A stretch of 50,401 nt of DNA from Clostridia bacterium. Its GTDB lineage: Bacteria; Bacillota; Clostridia; Christensenellales; Aristaeellaceae. The position numbers and the translations under genes were made by a program. Under the pieces are notes generated by a model that did no database searches, was not told the DNA's origin, and worked only from the letters and a program-made list of their open reading frames with translations. Shown here piece after piece: positions 32,550-41,004 of the stretch. Positions within the stretch are counted from its first letter, which is position 1. The number at the start of each line of letters is the position of its first letter. The stretch is taken from contig JAFYLS010000050.1 of NCBI GenBank assembly GCA_017550035.1, positions 1-50,401 of the forward strand. The letters run 5' to 3'.

Positions 32550-33098
32550 TTACCACAAAGTCTCCTGCATGTACACTTTTTCATCCTCCAAAGACTTCCA
32601 CTGCATGATGCCATTTTTCAATACGGCATAGCTGTGGGGAGAATTTTCTTTGGGGATGGAAACGGAACCCGGGTTCAGATAGGTGAAATGTTCATGGCGG
32701 TGGCAGCAGGGGATATGGGTATGGCCGCACAGCAGCATATCACCCGGCATGAGCGGCGGAGGATTGGTTTCTCCATGGAGATGCCCGTGGGTCAAGTACA
32801 GGGTGTGCCCATTCTCAAACAGAGCGCAATAATCTGCCATTACGGGAAACTGAAGCACCATCTGATCCACTTCCGCTTCGCAATTGCCGCGTACGCAGAG
32901 CAAATGCGTTTTTACATCATTCAGTATGGCAATGACTTCCTTGGGTGCATAGCCGTCCGGCAGGTCGTTCCGGGGGCCGTGGTATAGTAAATCGCCCAGT
33001 AGAAGCAGTTTGTCCGGCTGTTCTTTCCGGTAAGCATCCAGCAGCTTTTTGCACCAGTGGGCAGAACCGTGAATATCAGATGCGATCATCAGTTTCAT
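32550..33098 (-). CDS. yfcE: YfcE-type metallophosphoesterase
   Basis: 182 residues of the YfcE/YsnB phosphodiesterase family. Metal motifs: SDIHG (D8, H10), LLLGDLLYHGPRNDLPDGY, which is characteristic of YfcE, VRGNCEAEVD, LTHGHLHG and CGHTHIP. The E. coli enzyme is a manganese-dependent phosphodiesterase of unknown physiological substrate. It lies 33 bases after an XRE regulator and may share its transcript. No convincing terminator follows; the stretch 32421-32549 is AT-rich and carries the tRNA promoter. Confidence 0.92.
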   Translation of the reverse strand: MKLMIASDIHGSAHWCKKLLDAYRKEQPDKLLLLGDLLYHGPRNDLPDGYAPKEVIAILNDVKTHLLCVRGNCEAEVDQMVLQFPVMADYCALFENGHTLYLTHGHLHGETNPPPLMPGDMLLCGHTHIPCCHRHEHFTYLNPGSVSIPKENSPHSYAVLKNGIMQWKSLEDEKVYMQETLW

Positions 33099-33131
33099 GA
33101 GGGAAACCTCCTGTGTGTTGTTCCAAAGGCA

Positions 33132-33392
33132 TTATAGCCCGTTTTCGGTATTTGTGTCAATTCTGGTGGCGGCATCGAACTCCGGTGTATCAAAGAAGGA
33201 TTTCATGGGCATGTTCAGCCCCGTGCAGATGCGGCGAACAGTATCCACAGTGGGATTTTTGCTGCCTCCATGGATGATATTGTTCAGGGTCGATTGAGTA
33301 ATGCCGCAGAGAAAGCTCAATTTGTTCAGGGTAATATTCTTTTCTGTGCACAGCGCAAGAATTCGGTTGGCAATCAGCATTCCGGTGTCCAT
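33132..33392 (-). CDS. Small XRE-family helix-turn-helix regulator
   Basis: 86 residues from the ATG at 33390-33392, 5 bases after AGGAGGT. The frame stays open upstream but has no site there and crosses the TetR terminator. The HTH is residues about 8-65: NRILALCTEKNITLNKLS, then the recognition helix around GITQSTLNNIIHGG and NPTVDTVRRICTGL. It has no effector domain, so it is likely a DNA-binding repressor. Target unknown; the neighbouring yfcE and TetR genes are candidates. Confidence 0.85.
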   Translation of the reverse strand: MDTGMLIANRILALCTEKNITLNKLSFLCGITQSTLNNIIHGGSKNPTVDTVRRICTGLNMPMKSFFDTPEFDAATRIDTNTENGL

Positions 33393-33468
33393 ACAGTACC
33401 TCCTGATCCGGGTTTTACGATTAGTATGGACATTGTTTTGATGCATCATGCCGGAAAAATACGGCATC

Positions 33469-33490
33469 AAAAAAGGCGCCAAAGCACCTT
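33469..33490 (-). terminator. Intrinsic terminator of the VanW-TetR unit
   Basis: On the minus strand AAGGTGC pairs with GCGCCTT (one G-U pair) around TTTG, then TTTTTT. Confidence 0.8.
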
Positions 33491-33504
33491 GGTGTATAAG
33501 ATGA

Positions 33505-34194
33505 TTATTGTTCTCCGGGCAGGTGATTGACATGTTTGATGGCCTGATGAATCGCCTGCAGGGCTTCATCTGCCCGGACGATTTCCATGCTGCCAAAGGG
33601 AAGGTCCAGCGTGCGTTCCCACAAAAAGCGGGCGCTTTCCAGATGCTCCACCACATCGCCTGCAGCACCGCCGCGGCGGAGCCGGGCAGCGCACTGCATG
33701 AGTCTGCCGTACAGCGCGGTATGGGCGTCCCAGACCAGCTCAGGCAGACGCGCCATATGCCAGTAGGCCGTTCCGGATGTTTTCAGGGTATCCATGCATT
33801 CCTGTAATTTAGGCAGAAACAGCGCTTCCATGGCATCCTGCAAGGCGCAGCGCATGGCCGTGCCCTCGGTGGTGTTCTGCAGGGGCAAAAGCAGTGAAAG
33901 CAGCCGTTCACCGCCGTTTCTGAAGGGCATGGAATAGTATAGCAGTCCATTCAGCGCCTGAAGAGGGGTATCATATACCCGGTGCTGCCAGGCGGAGAAT
34001 GCTTCCTCGGCATGGCGGCGGCACAGGTGCTCCAGAATATCCTGCTTGGAATCAAAATGGTGGTACAAGCTGCCCTTGCTGCAGTCCAGCAGGGACAGGA
34101 TATCGTCAATGGTAGCAGCGGCATAGCCTTTATCAAAATACATTTTCTCCGCAGCATCCAATATGGACTGTCTGCGCAGTTCGCCTTTGAGCAT
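33505..34194 (-). CDS. TetR/AcrR-family transcriptional regulator
   Basis: 229 residues. The N-terminal HTH (about 8-54) is typical: QSILDAAEKMYFDKGY, ATIDDILSLLDCSKGSLYHHF, then DSKQDILEHL. The remaining ligand-binding part is not diagnostic. AAGGAGG stands 5 bases before the ATG. The VanW gene ends 29 bases upstream on the same strand, so it may regulate that gene or an unlinked efflux or envelope function. Confidence 0.9.
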   Translation of the reverse strand: MLKGELRRQSILDAAEKMYFDKGYAAATIDDILSLLDCSKGSLYHHFDSKQDILEHLCRRHAEEAFSAWQHRVYDTPLQALNGLLYYSMPFRNGGERLLSLLLPLQNTTEGTAMRCALQDAMEALFLPKLQECMDTLKTSGTAYWHMARLPELVWDAHTALYGRLMQCAARLRRGGAAGDVVEHLESARFLWERTLDLPFGSMEIVRADEALQAIHQAIKHVNHLPGEQ

Positions 34195-34223
34195 GAAAGC
34201 CTCCTTGATGCGGATAAATAAAA

Positions 34224-35921
34224 TCAGTTATATTCAATCAGTTCCTGAATCATGCGGTAAGTGGAAGTGCAAAGCAGTTCCCGACGCGTCACCTGTCCGT
34301 TGTGAAGATATACCCGGTAGGTATCCACGGTATAGCCGGTACGCGCTTTTTTCAGCACGTTGGCGGTTCCGGGGGTCAATGCGGGGTTTTGCGTATAAGC
34401 GGGTTCTGCGGGCGGCGGAGTCGTGGATGTAACTTCGGTTTCCAACTGAATGCTTACGCCGGCACCCAAAGTGACGCCGTAGATTTCTACCGTACACACC
34501 CGGTTGGCATAATGGGCCAGGATAAAGATGGGGCCGGAAGAATCGTTGCGGAATTTGAAGTCCAGGTTGGGCCAGTTTACGGTGGCATCCTGTCCCTTTT
34601 CCACATAATTGCTGGGCCAGGTATGGGGAGTACGTTCGATGATGGTCATATCCGCCATGGCAGCGGCATTGAACAGTGTACCGGAAACCTGGCATACGCC
34701 GCCGGCAATTTCGTCTACCGTGGTGCCGCCGGCAATGGCGGCGGCGGGAAGGTAGCCCTTTTCTGCGGTGCGCTGACCGGTGGCCTGATTAAAGGAAAAA
34801 GTATCGCCGGGCATCAGCACGGTACCGCTGACGGCGCGGCAGGCCAGGTCGATATTGGTGTTGCGGTTGGCATCCTGTGTGGTTTCGGTTGAAAAGGTTG
34901 TGATGCGGGCAAAGGAATTCATCAGTTCCACCCGCGTAACATCCGGCGTCAGTGTCTGGGTGGTCATGCTGATGGAACCGGTGTGGTCGCCGCTGTCCAG
35001 CAGGGAAATAATCTGGTCATAAAGTGCCTGACTGTCCAGCAGGGCGCCTGCCTGGTCTTCGGTAAAAGTAAAAGCGCGGGTGGAAAAATCAAAGGTTGCG
35101 ACCATGGCATTGACAGGAGAACGGTTCACATAAGCGCTTACATTTTCCACAAAGGCACGCACATGGCTTTTATCATAGGTTACTTCGGTGTAGAAATAGG
35201 CGCCGGTTTTGGCAGCCTGCATGCGGTGCTGATAGCGGTATTCCAGCGGCGTGGTGCCGCCGCTCAGCGTTTGGGTGGAATCCTGCCTGCCGATGGCATA
35301 GGCTTGGGCCAGCACGGTCTCTGTGTTGCGCTGGAAGGGAACATCGGTTTCGGTGATGCGCCAGGCAAATTGATCCACCTGCACGTCAATGGCAAGGGCT
35401 TTGCTGCTTTGCGTCATTTGCTGGTGGAGCAGATTCTGCGCCTGATTCATGGTAAGACCGCCGATGGGCACGCCATCCACATAGATGCCTTGGGCGAATG
35501 TGTTGCTGGTCACCTCCTGCACCATATGGGTAAACTGCTGGTAGGGACGGTACAGAATGGTTGCGGCATAAATCAGCAGAATCAGGATGGAAGCGCTCAG
35601 CAGTACAATAACAGTCCAGGGTGTACGGCGCTTGGGACTCTTTTGATGATTGTTTTGATGGTTATTTTGATGGTTATGTCGATGACTGCCGGAAGTCCTT
35701 TCCGGATATGAAGGCTGCGGAGGATTGGGATAAGCGTTCTCTTCACCGTAGACTGAATCGGGGTAGGGCGCCGAAAAGGCATTCTGTTCAAAAAAGGGCT
35801 GATCCTCATCGTCATACAGCGGCTGATGAACGGGAATGAAGCTTTCATCCTGCGCATCGGGCGGATAGGAAGCGCGGTTTTGATGTGGTGCGGTCGGATT
35901 GTGAGAGGTATGTCGGGGCAT
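34224..35921 (-). CDS. VanW-family membrane protein with YoaR-like peptidoglycan-binding domain
   Basis: 565 residues from the ATG at 35919-35921, 7 bases after AAGGAGG. The cytoplasmic N-terminus (1-100) is low-complexity, rich in proline and tyrosine, with a His/Asn/Gln run near 80-94 encoded by short DNA repeats. One membrane segment (about 103-124) follows. Outside come YoaR-like regions (GIYVDGVPIGGLTMNQAQNL) and the VanW domain (about 350-480, with MPGDTFSFNQATGQRT, GGVCQVSGTLFNAA and ERTPHTWPSNYVEKG). VanW proteins occur with glycopeptide resistance but are widespread in clostridia, with an envelope role that is not defined. No van genes are near. Confidence 0.88.
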   Translation of the reverse strand: MPRHTSHNPTAPHQNRASYPPDAQDESFIPVHQPLYDDEDQPFFEQNAFSAPYPDSVYGEENAYPNPPQPSYPERTSGSHRHNHQNNHQNNHQKSPKRRTPWTVIVLLSASILILLIYAATILYRPYQQFTHMVQEVTSNTFAQGIYVDGVPIGGLTMNQAQNLLHQQMTQSSKALAIDVQVDQFAWRITETDVPFQRNTETVLAQAYAIGRQDSTQTLSGGTTPLEYRYQHRMQAAKTGAYFYTEVTYDKSHVRAFVENVSAYVNRSPVNAMVATFDFSTRAFTFTEDQAGALLDSQALYDQIISLLDSGDHTGSISMTTQTLTPDVTRVELMNSFARITTFSTETTQDANRNTNIDLACRAVSGTVLMPGDTFSFNQATGQRTAEKGYLPAAAIAGGTTVDEIAGGVCQVSGTLFNAAAMADMTIIERTPHTWPSNYVEKGQDATVNWPNLDFKFRNDSSGPIFILAHYANRVCTVEIYGVTLGAGVSIQLETEVTSTTPPPAEPAYTQNPALTPGTANVLKKARTGYTVDTYRVYLHNGQVTRRELLCTSTYRMIQELIEYN

Positions 35922-35979
35922 AAATGCGCCTCCTTTCCTTTTGATTTTTCCCATATCAGGGGCAAAAGTATGCTTCCTT

Positions 35980-36008
35980 ATTGTATCGGAGGCAGTGGGT
36001 TTTGTCAA
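35980..36008 (-). promoter_or_regulatory. Sigma-A promoter of the VanW-TetR unit
   Basis: Minus strand TTGACA (36003-36008), 17 bases, TACAAT (35980-35985). Confidence 0.85.
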
Positions 36009-36080
36009 CGCAGGCAGGAATGGAAGCAAATACCGCTTTTTGCCGGAAAGCGACAGGAAACTATGTTATGTGCTGCTATA

Positions 36081-36116
36081 TAAAACCGGAGCTCTTTCGA
36101 TGGAAAGAACTCCGGT
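36081..36116 (-). terminator. Intrinsic terminator of the trpS-nnr operon
   Basis: On the minus strand ACCGGAG (36110-36116) pairs with CTCCGGT (36085-36091); an inner TCTTTC/GAAAGA helix closes on a CATC loop. TTTTA follows. Confidence 0.85.
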
Positions 36117-36124
36117 CAGCCTGT

Positions 36125-37546
36125 TCATTTCAGATATTGCAGCATTTCGCCGGTCAGCACACCGCGGTCGCCCAATTGCGAGGCGGCGTCCTGCGCAGCA
36201 AGGCTCATCCGCAGTGCAGCAATGCGGCTGCTTTCAAACGGATCAACTATTTCGCAAAGCGTGGCGGCGAGGATGCCGCATAATGCATCTCCGCTGCCGC
36301 CTTTAGCCAGCGCAGGGGCGGGGAGCGCATTCAGTGCGGTTTTGTTGCCTTGTGCGATGACGGATACGGCATTTTTCAGCAGTGCAATGCACCGGTATTC
36401 CTGTGAAAGCCTTTTTGCACTTTGCAATGGATTTTTCAGTATCTCATCCAATGAGCATTTGAGCAGCCTTGCGCATTCCAGTGGGTGAGGGGTAAGCACG
36501 GTGTTTTCCGGCAATGGGAAAGCTCCCTGCGCCAGAAGGTTCAGTGCATCTGCATCCAGCACGCACATGCGGGCTTTTTCAATGAGGAGGTTTAGTTGAT
36601 TGCGGGCTTTTTCACTTTGGCCGATTCCGCAGCCGGCAGCCAGTACATCAAAGGAGATGTTTTCTGCCTCTTCAACGGATACACACATGGCGTTGGGAAC
36701 CAGTGTTTGCAAAACGGGCATGATCTCATCCGGACAGGCGATGGTCACCAAGCCTGCACCTGCTTTCAAGGCGCCCAGTGCGCACATGGCGGCTGCGCCG
36801 GCTTTGCCTTTGCTGCCGGCATAAATCAGTACCCGACCGCAGGAGCCTTTGTGCGCATTGATGGAACGAGGCGGAAGAAGCGCAGGCAGATCTTCGCGTG
36901 TATAATAGGGGATTCCAATGGGTTCATGCTGAAGACCGATATCTGCTACCGTGACTTTTCCGGTATATGGAAGGTTGGCAGTGAGATACAGCCCCAATTT
37001 GACGGCATGGAAGGTAATGGTTTCGGTTGCATGAATGCATACACCGGGAACGGCGCCGGAATTGGCGTCCATGCCGCTGGGCATATCAACGGAAAGAATC
37101 GGCAAATGGGCTGTGTTGGCCCAATCAATGGCGCTGAGAATTTCATCTTCCGGGGCACGGGTAAAGCCGATTCCCAGTAATGCATCCACAATCAGGTCAA
37201 ACAGCACTGGGGAGGGCAGTGTATGCAGAATGGGAATGCCCAGATAACGTGCGTAAGCAAAGTTTTCGATGGCATTGGGGGTTTGAGGCTCTGCGGGCAG
37301 ATAGACGGCAGCTTTGCCGCCGGCTTGCTGAAACAGCCTTGCAGCAGCCAGGCCGTCGCCGCCGTTGTTGCCGGGGCCGCACAGGAACAGTGCGCGTTTG
37401 TTTTCCTTTTCGGAAAGCATGCGAAGCGCGGCGTTTGCTGTTTCACGGGCGGCATTTTCCATAACAAGAAGCGGCGGAACGCCCTGATCAAAGGCTTTGC
37501 GCTCTATCAGGCGCATTTCCCATGCGGCTACAGCGTATCTACTCAT
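36125..37546 (-). CDS. nnr: Bifunctional NAD(P)H-hydrate epimerase / ADP-dependent dehydratase
   Basis: 473 residues. The N-terminal YjeF epimerase half (about 1-210) has CGPGNNGGDGLAAARLF and SVDMPSGMDANSG; the C-terminal dehydratase half (about 220-473) has NAHKGSCGRVLIYAGS, TPHPLECARLL and the ATP/ADP site GGSGDALCGILAA. It repairs damaged hydrated NAD(P)H. The ATG overlaps the acpS stop by 4 bases; acpS-nnr linkage is common in Firmicutes. Last gene of the operon. Confidence 0.93.
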   Translation of the reverse strand: MSRYAVAAWEMRLIERKAFDQGVPPLLVMENAARETANAALRMLSEKENKRALFLCGPGNNGGDGLAAARLFQQAGGKAAVYLPAEPQTPNAIENFAYARYLGIPILHTLPSPVLFDLIVDALLGIGFTRAPEDEILSAIDWANTAHLPILSVDMPSGMDANSGAVPGVCIHATETITFHAVKLGLYLTANLPYTGKVTVADIGLQHEPIGIPYYTREDLPALLPPRSINAHKGSCGRVLIYAGSKGKAGAAAMCALGALKAGAGLVTIACPDEIMPVLQTLVPNAMCVSVEEAENISFDVLAAGCGIGQSEKARNQLNLLIEKARMCVLDADALNLLAQGAFPLPENTVLTPHPLECARLLKCSLDEILKNPLQSAKRLSQEYRCIALLKNAVSVIAQGNKTALNALPAPALAKGGSGDALCGILAATLCEIVDPFESSRIAALRMSLAAQDAASQLGDRGVLTGEMLQYLK

Positions 37547-37923
37547 TTTTCTGCCCTTTCTGCAATTGCTACGGCGGCAGCGATGCCGCTGTCGTGGGTG
37601 ATGGTCAGATGCAGAGAGGTAATGGAACGCTGGGCGGCATGGAGGGCATAGGAGCCCCGCAGGTCATAGTACGGTGCGCCGAATTTATCGTGGAGCACCA
37701 CAATGTCGCACAGTTTTGTATCCTGAAAGCCAGTACCCAGACATTTCACCAGTGCTTCCTTGGCAGCAAAAAGCCCGGCCATGGTATCAGCTGCCATGGT
37801 GCCTTTCTGGGAAATGTAATCTCTTTCTTCGGCTGCAAAGCAGCGTTCAAGGAAATGCTCGTTATTCAGTTGTTCTTCCATGCGTGTGATCTGGCACACG
37901 TCCATTCCGATTCCTGTAATCAT
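37543..37923 (-). CDS. acpS: Holo-[acyl-carrier-protein] synthase
   Basis: 126 residues from the ATG at 37921-37923. The magnesium-binding motifs of AcpS are present: GIGMDVCQITRM (aspartate near residue 7) and AGLFAAKEALVKCLGTG (glutamate near 58). It transfers 4'-phosphopantetheine from CoA to acyl carrier protein. The start overlaps the upstream P1 peptidase stop in ATGA and the stop overlaps the nnr start, so three genes are tightly coupled. No separate Shine-Dalgarno is evident. Confidence 0.93.
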   Translation of the reverse strand: MITGIGMDVCQITRMEEQLNNEHFLERCFAAEERDYISQKGTMAADTMAGLFAAKEALVKCLGTGFQDTKLCDIVVLHDKFGAPYYDLRGSYALHAAQRSITSLHLTITHDSGIAAAVAIAERAEK

Positions 37924-38885
37924 AATGCTGCGTAAAGGAGCGCGTTGGCAATGGCACGGGCGGTAACCTCGGCCGCTGCGGCGCAAAGTTTCATAAAGTT
38001 CACATCGCTGTCCAGTCTGCCTGTGGCGAGGGCAAACATGGTGTCTCCGTCCATTTGCGTATGCACAGGACGAATGGTTCTGGCAAGTCCGTCATGGCTT
38101 ACGTCTGCCAGCCGGTTTGCCTGTTCCTTGGTCAGTTTGCAGTCTACGGCTACTACGCCGATTGTGGTATTGCTGCCGGGAGCGGGAATGCGCATTTTCA
38201 GTGCTGTGGGCGCTTGTCCGTACAGCAATCCTTCTGCGGGGACGGGCGTTCCGTCCGGCAGGTGGGCGCAGCCCAGAATCTCACCTGTTGTTGGATGAAA
38301 TACATCGCCGCAGGCATTGACAGCAACTAATGCACCTACGGTAACACCCTCCGGCAGCGTGATGGAAGCTGAACCGATGCCGCCGTCCTGGGGCACTGCG
38401 CCGGGAATCAGCTTGCCTACCGTACATCCGGTGCCTGCACCTACTTTGCCCTGCACGATCCCTTTAGCGGCATTCATGCAGGCCTGCGTTCCCATGGCGG
38501 CATCGGGACGGATTGCAGCATCGCCGACGGCAAGATCATACAGTACGGCAGCGGGCACAATGGGAACCCGGGCGACGCCCATATCCAGCCCCACACCGGT
38601 TTGTTCCAGATGGTGCATCACGCCGGAAGCGGCATCCAGTCCATAGGCACTGCCGCCTGAAAGGACCACGGCGTGAGCGTGTTCAACGAAGTTTCCGGGG
38701 CGGAGCAGATCGGTTTCTCTTGTGCCGGGAGCAGCGCCGCGCACGGATACGCCGCCCACAGCGCCTTCTTTACGGCAAAGTACCACGGATACCCCGGTAC
38801 GAGCCTGCAGATTCTGCGCGTGACCTACGCGAATGCCATGTACCTGTGTAATGTCGCCGGGGAAACACAGATTCCTATCAGTCAT
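37920..38885 (-). CDS. P1-family (DmpA-like) peptidase
   Basis: 321 residues of the self-processing P1 hydrolase fold. Features: ITQVHGIRVGHAQN at the N-terminus, VVLSGGSAYGLDAASGV, GAGTGCTVGK, and near the C-terminal third PGSNTTIGVVAVD, where family members cut themselves and expose a Ser/Thr nucleophile. Some members are aminopeptidases or beta-peptidyl hydrolases; many are unassigned. GGAAGGCG precedes the ATG. It sits between an alpha/beta hydrolase gene and acpS. Confidence 0.87.
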   Translation of the reverse strand: MTDRNLCFPGDITQVHGIRVGHAQNLQARTGVSVVLCRKEGAVGGVSVRGAAPGTRETDLLRPGNFVEHAHAVVLSGGSAYGLDAASGVMHHLEQTGVGLDMGVARVPIVPAAVLYDLAVGDAAIRPDAAMGTQACMNAAKGIVQGKVGAGTGCTVGKLIPGAVPQDGGIGSASITLPEGVTVGALVAVNACGDVFHPTTGEILGCAHLPDGTPVPAEGLLYGQAPTALKMRIPAPGSNTTIGVVAVDCKLTKEQANRLADVSHDGLARTIRPVHTQMDGDTMFALATGRLDSDVNFMKLCAAAAEVTARAIANALLYAAL

Positions 38886-38900
38886 GAAAATCGCCTTCCT

Positions 38901-39824
38901 TTACAGGTGGGGGTCCATAGAATGATCCAGCCAGGAGATCAGATCGTTCCAAACTTCCGGACGGTTGATCTCGTGGAACAGTTCATGGCGTGCTCCGGGG
39001 TAAAGTTTCACCGTGACGCGGGCTTGACCGATTGACTGCATGTCCTGTGCGATGCGCCTGACACCCTTGCCCATTTGTCCTACCGGATCCTGAGCGCCTG
39101 AAAGAAAGTACACAGGCAGCGTGATGGGGATATCATGCAGACGGTCCGTGCCAGCAATGGCATACAAACCTTTGAAGAAAGCTTTATAGGATGCTCCGGT
39201 AAACACAAAGCCGCAGCGCGGATCGGAAATGTACCGGTCTACTTCCGTTGTGTCCCGGCTCAGCCAGTCAAAAGGGGTGCGGGATGGGGAAAAGGCATTG
39301 TTGTTTGATGCAAATGCCAGTTTGTTCAGGAAGGGGGCGGCTTTTTTGCCGGGAAAGAGCGAAGAGAGAAGCATACCGGCAAAGCACAATGCCTTGGGGT
39401 AGTATCCTGTGCCGGAAAGCACAAGTGCGTTTAATTCCTTGCCGTAGCGCAATGTAAACTCCCGTGCGGCAAAACTGCCCATGGAATGCCCAAGAAGGAT
39501 ATACGGAATACCCGGATGATCATTCTTCATCCGGGTCATAATGGTATGCATATCAAGGATCACTTTATCCCAACCGTTACGGTCTGCAAAGTGTCCCAGT
39601 CTGTTTTCAGGCCATTCTCTTCCGTGCCCGCGGTGATTGTGCAATGCGACCATATAGCCGTGACTGCACAGCATGCGGGCGGTTTCGTCATAACGTTCCA
39701 TATGCTCTGCCATGCCGTGGGCAATCTGCACGATGGCACGGACAGGCATATCGGGGGTATACACGCAAAGATAGAGGGGAACCTGTTCGTCTGTACGGGG
39801 AAGACGAAGGAATTCTTTCTTCAT
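38901..39824 (-). CDS. Alpha/beta hydrolase, lysophospholipase/monoacylglycerol lipase type
   Basis: 307 residues. Oxyanion region QIAHGMAEHMERYD, nucleophile elbow LLGHSMGSFAAR (serine), acid in SGAQDPVG and histidine in PGARHELFHE, the order of the Hydrolase_4 (serine aminopeptidase S33-like) family that cleaves mono-acylglycerols or lysophospholipids. There is no signal peptide. GGAGGGT precedes the ATG. It is 21 bases after trpS and 15 bases before the P1 peptidase gene. Confidence 0.9.
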   Translation of the reverse strand: MKKEFLRLPRTDEQVPLYLCVYTPDMPVRAIVQIAHGMAEHMERYDETARMLCSHGYMVALHNHRGHGREWPENRLGHFADRNGWDKVILDMHTIMTRMKNDHPGIPYILLGHSMGSFAAREFTLRYGKELNALVLSGTGYYPKALCFAGMLLSSLFPGKKAAPFLNKLAFASNNNAFSPSRTPFDWLSRDTTEVDRYISDPRCGFVFTGASYKAFFKGLYAIAGTDRLHDIPITLPVYFLSGAQDPVGQMGKGVRRIAQDMQSIGQARVTVKLYPGARHELFHEINRPEVWNDLISWLDHSMDPHL

Positions 39825-39845
39825 GTGCTTTACCCTCCTTGCACA

Positions 39846-40868
39846 TCAGGGCTGGTAGAGACCTACCTTCTTATATACCTTGCGCAGGGTCTTGAGCGCC
39901 ATATACTGGGCGCGGGCAGCATTTTCCTTGAGGATGTTGGGCAGGTAGGTTTTGTCTGCCAGAATTTCCTTATACCGGCTCTGGATGGGTGCGAATTCGG
40001 TGACGATGGTTTCGGCAGCGGCTTCCTTCAGAGCGCCATAGCCCAGGCCGGACAATTCTTTTTCCACTTCTTCGATCGTGGTATTTTTCAATGCGGAAAG
40101 AATGGTGAGCAGGTTGGAAACGCCGGGCTTGTTTTCGGGATCAAAGCGGATTTCGGCTTCGCTGTCCGTCACTGCGCGCTTGATCTTGCGGCGAATTACA
40201 TCGGGTTCATCAAAAAGAGAAACAAAGCTTTCGTCGGGATCGCTCTTGCTCATCTTTTTGGTGGGTTCGCTCAAACTCATGATCTTGGCAGTGGTTTTGC
40301 GGATGTAGGGTTCGGGAATCTGGAACACATCGCCGTACACGCCGTTAAAGCGCTGGGCAATATCGCGGCAGATTTCTACATGCTGCTTCTGGTCCAGACC
40401 TACAGGAACAATGTTGGTCTGGTACAGCAGAATATCCGCAGCCATCAGAACAGGGTAGGTGAAGAGGCCTGCGTTGATGTTGTCCGCATGCTTCTGGCTC
40501 TTGTCCTTGAACTGAGTCATACGGTTCAGTTCGCCCATATAGGTATAGCAGTTCAAAATCCAGGCCAGTTCGGCGTGCTGGGGAACATGGCTCTGGCAGT
40601 AAATGACATTCTTTTCGGGGTCCAGACCGCAGGCGATGTACAGTGCTGCCAGGGACTGGGAACGCTTGCGCAGCTGTGCAGGATCCTGACGGACGGTGAG
40701 GGAGTGCAAATCGGCTACGCAGAAAAGGCTTTCTTTGTCTTCAAACAGAGAAAAATTGCGCAGTGCGCCAATATAGTTGCCCAACGTGATGTTGCCGGAG
40801 GGCTGAATGGCAGAATAAATCACCTGCTTTTTGTCAGGTGCCTTGTTTTCGGTGAGAATCTCAGTCAT
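39846..40868 (-). CDS. trpS: Tryptophanyl-tRNA synthetase
   Basis: 340 residues from the ATG at 40866-40868. The AAGGG at 40880-40884 is 11 bases from this ATG but only 2 from the ATG at 40877, so the shorter form is preferred. Class I motifs are PSGNITLGNYIGAL (HIGH equivalent) and KKMSKSDPDE (KMSKS). Length is normal for bacterial TrpRS. The leader is only about 25 bases, too short for a T-box. First gene of the operon with the alpha/beta hydrolase, P1 peptidase, acpS and nnr. Confidence 0.95.
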   Translation of the reverse strand: MTEILTENKAPDKKQVIYSAIQPSGNITLGNYIGALRNFSLFEDKESLFCVADLHSLTVRQDPAQLRKRSQSLAALYIACGLDPEKNVIYCQSHVPQHAELAWILNCYTYMGELNRMTQFKDKSQKHADNINAGLFTYPVLMAADILLYQTNIVPVGLDQKQHVEICRDIAQRFNGVYGDVFQIPEPYIRKTTAKIMSLSEPTKKMSKSDPDESFVSLFDEPDVIRRKIKRAVTDSEAEIRFDPENKPGVSNLLTILSALKNTTIEEVEKELSGLGYGALKEAAAETIVTEFAPIQSRYKEILADKTYLPNILKENAARAQYMALKTLRKVYKKVGLYQP

Positions 40869-40900
40869 ATTGATCATATCCCTTCTCAAATTCGACCTGA

Positions 40901-40929
40901 ATTATACCACATATTGCAAAGGGTGTAAA
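40901..40929 (-). promoter_or_regulatory. Sigma-A promoter of the trpS operon
   Basis: Minus strand TTTACA (40924-40929), 17 bases, TATAAT (40901-40906) preceded by TGG. Confidence 0.85.
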
Positions 40930-40950
40930 GTGCGCTGGAAATGAAGTGAA

Positions 40951-40985
40951 CAAAAGCCGTCCCGCTGAATGCAGCAGGACGGCTT
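40951..40985 (-). terminator. Intrinsic terminator after rho
   Basis: On the minus strand AAGCCGTCC pairs with GGACGGCTT, with an inner GCTG/CAGC helix and a 4-base loop, then TTTTG. A gene for Rho itself thus ends with a Rho-independent terminator. Confidence 0.85.
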
Positions 40986-41004
40986 GATCATACAAAAGCA
41001 AAGA

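Noticed and set aside
34224-35921. Vancomycin resistance locus
   Set aside because: VanW-domain proteins are common in clostridia without van genes; no vanHAX or vanRS is present.
40869-40929. T-box leader for trpS
   Set aside because: The promoter leaves only about 25 bases before the start codon, too short for a T-box.
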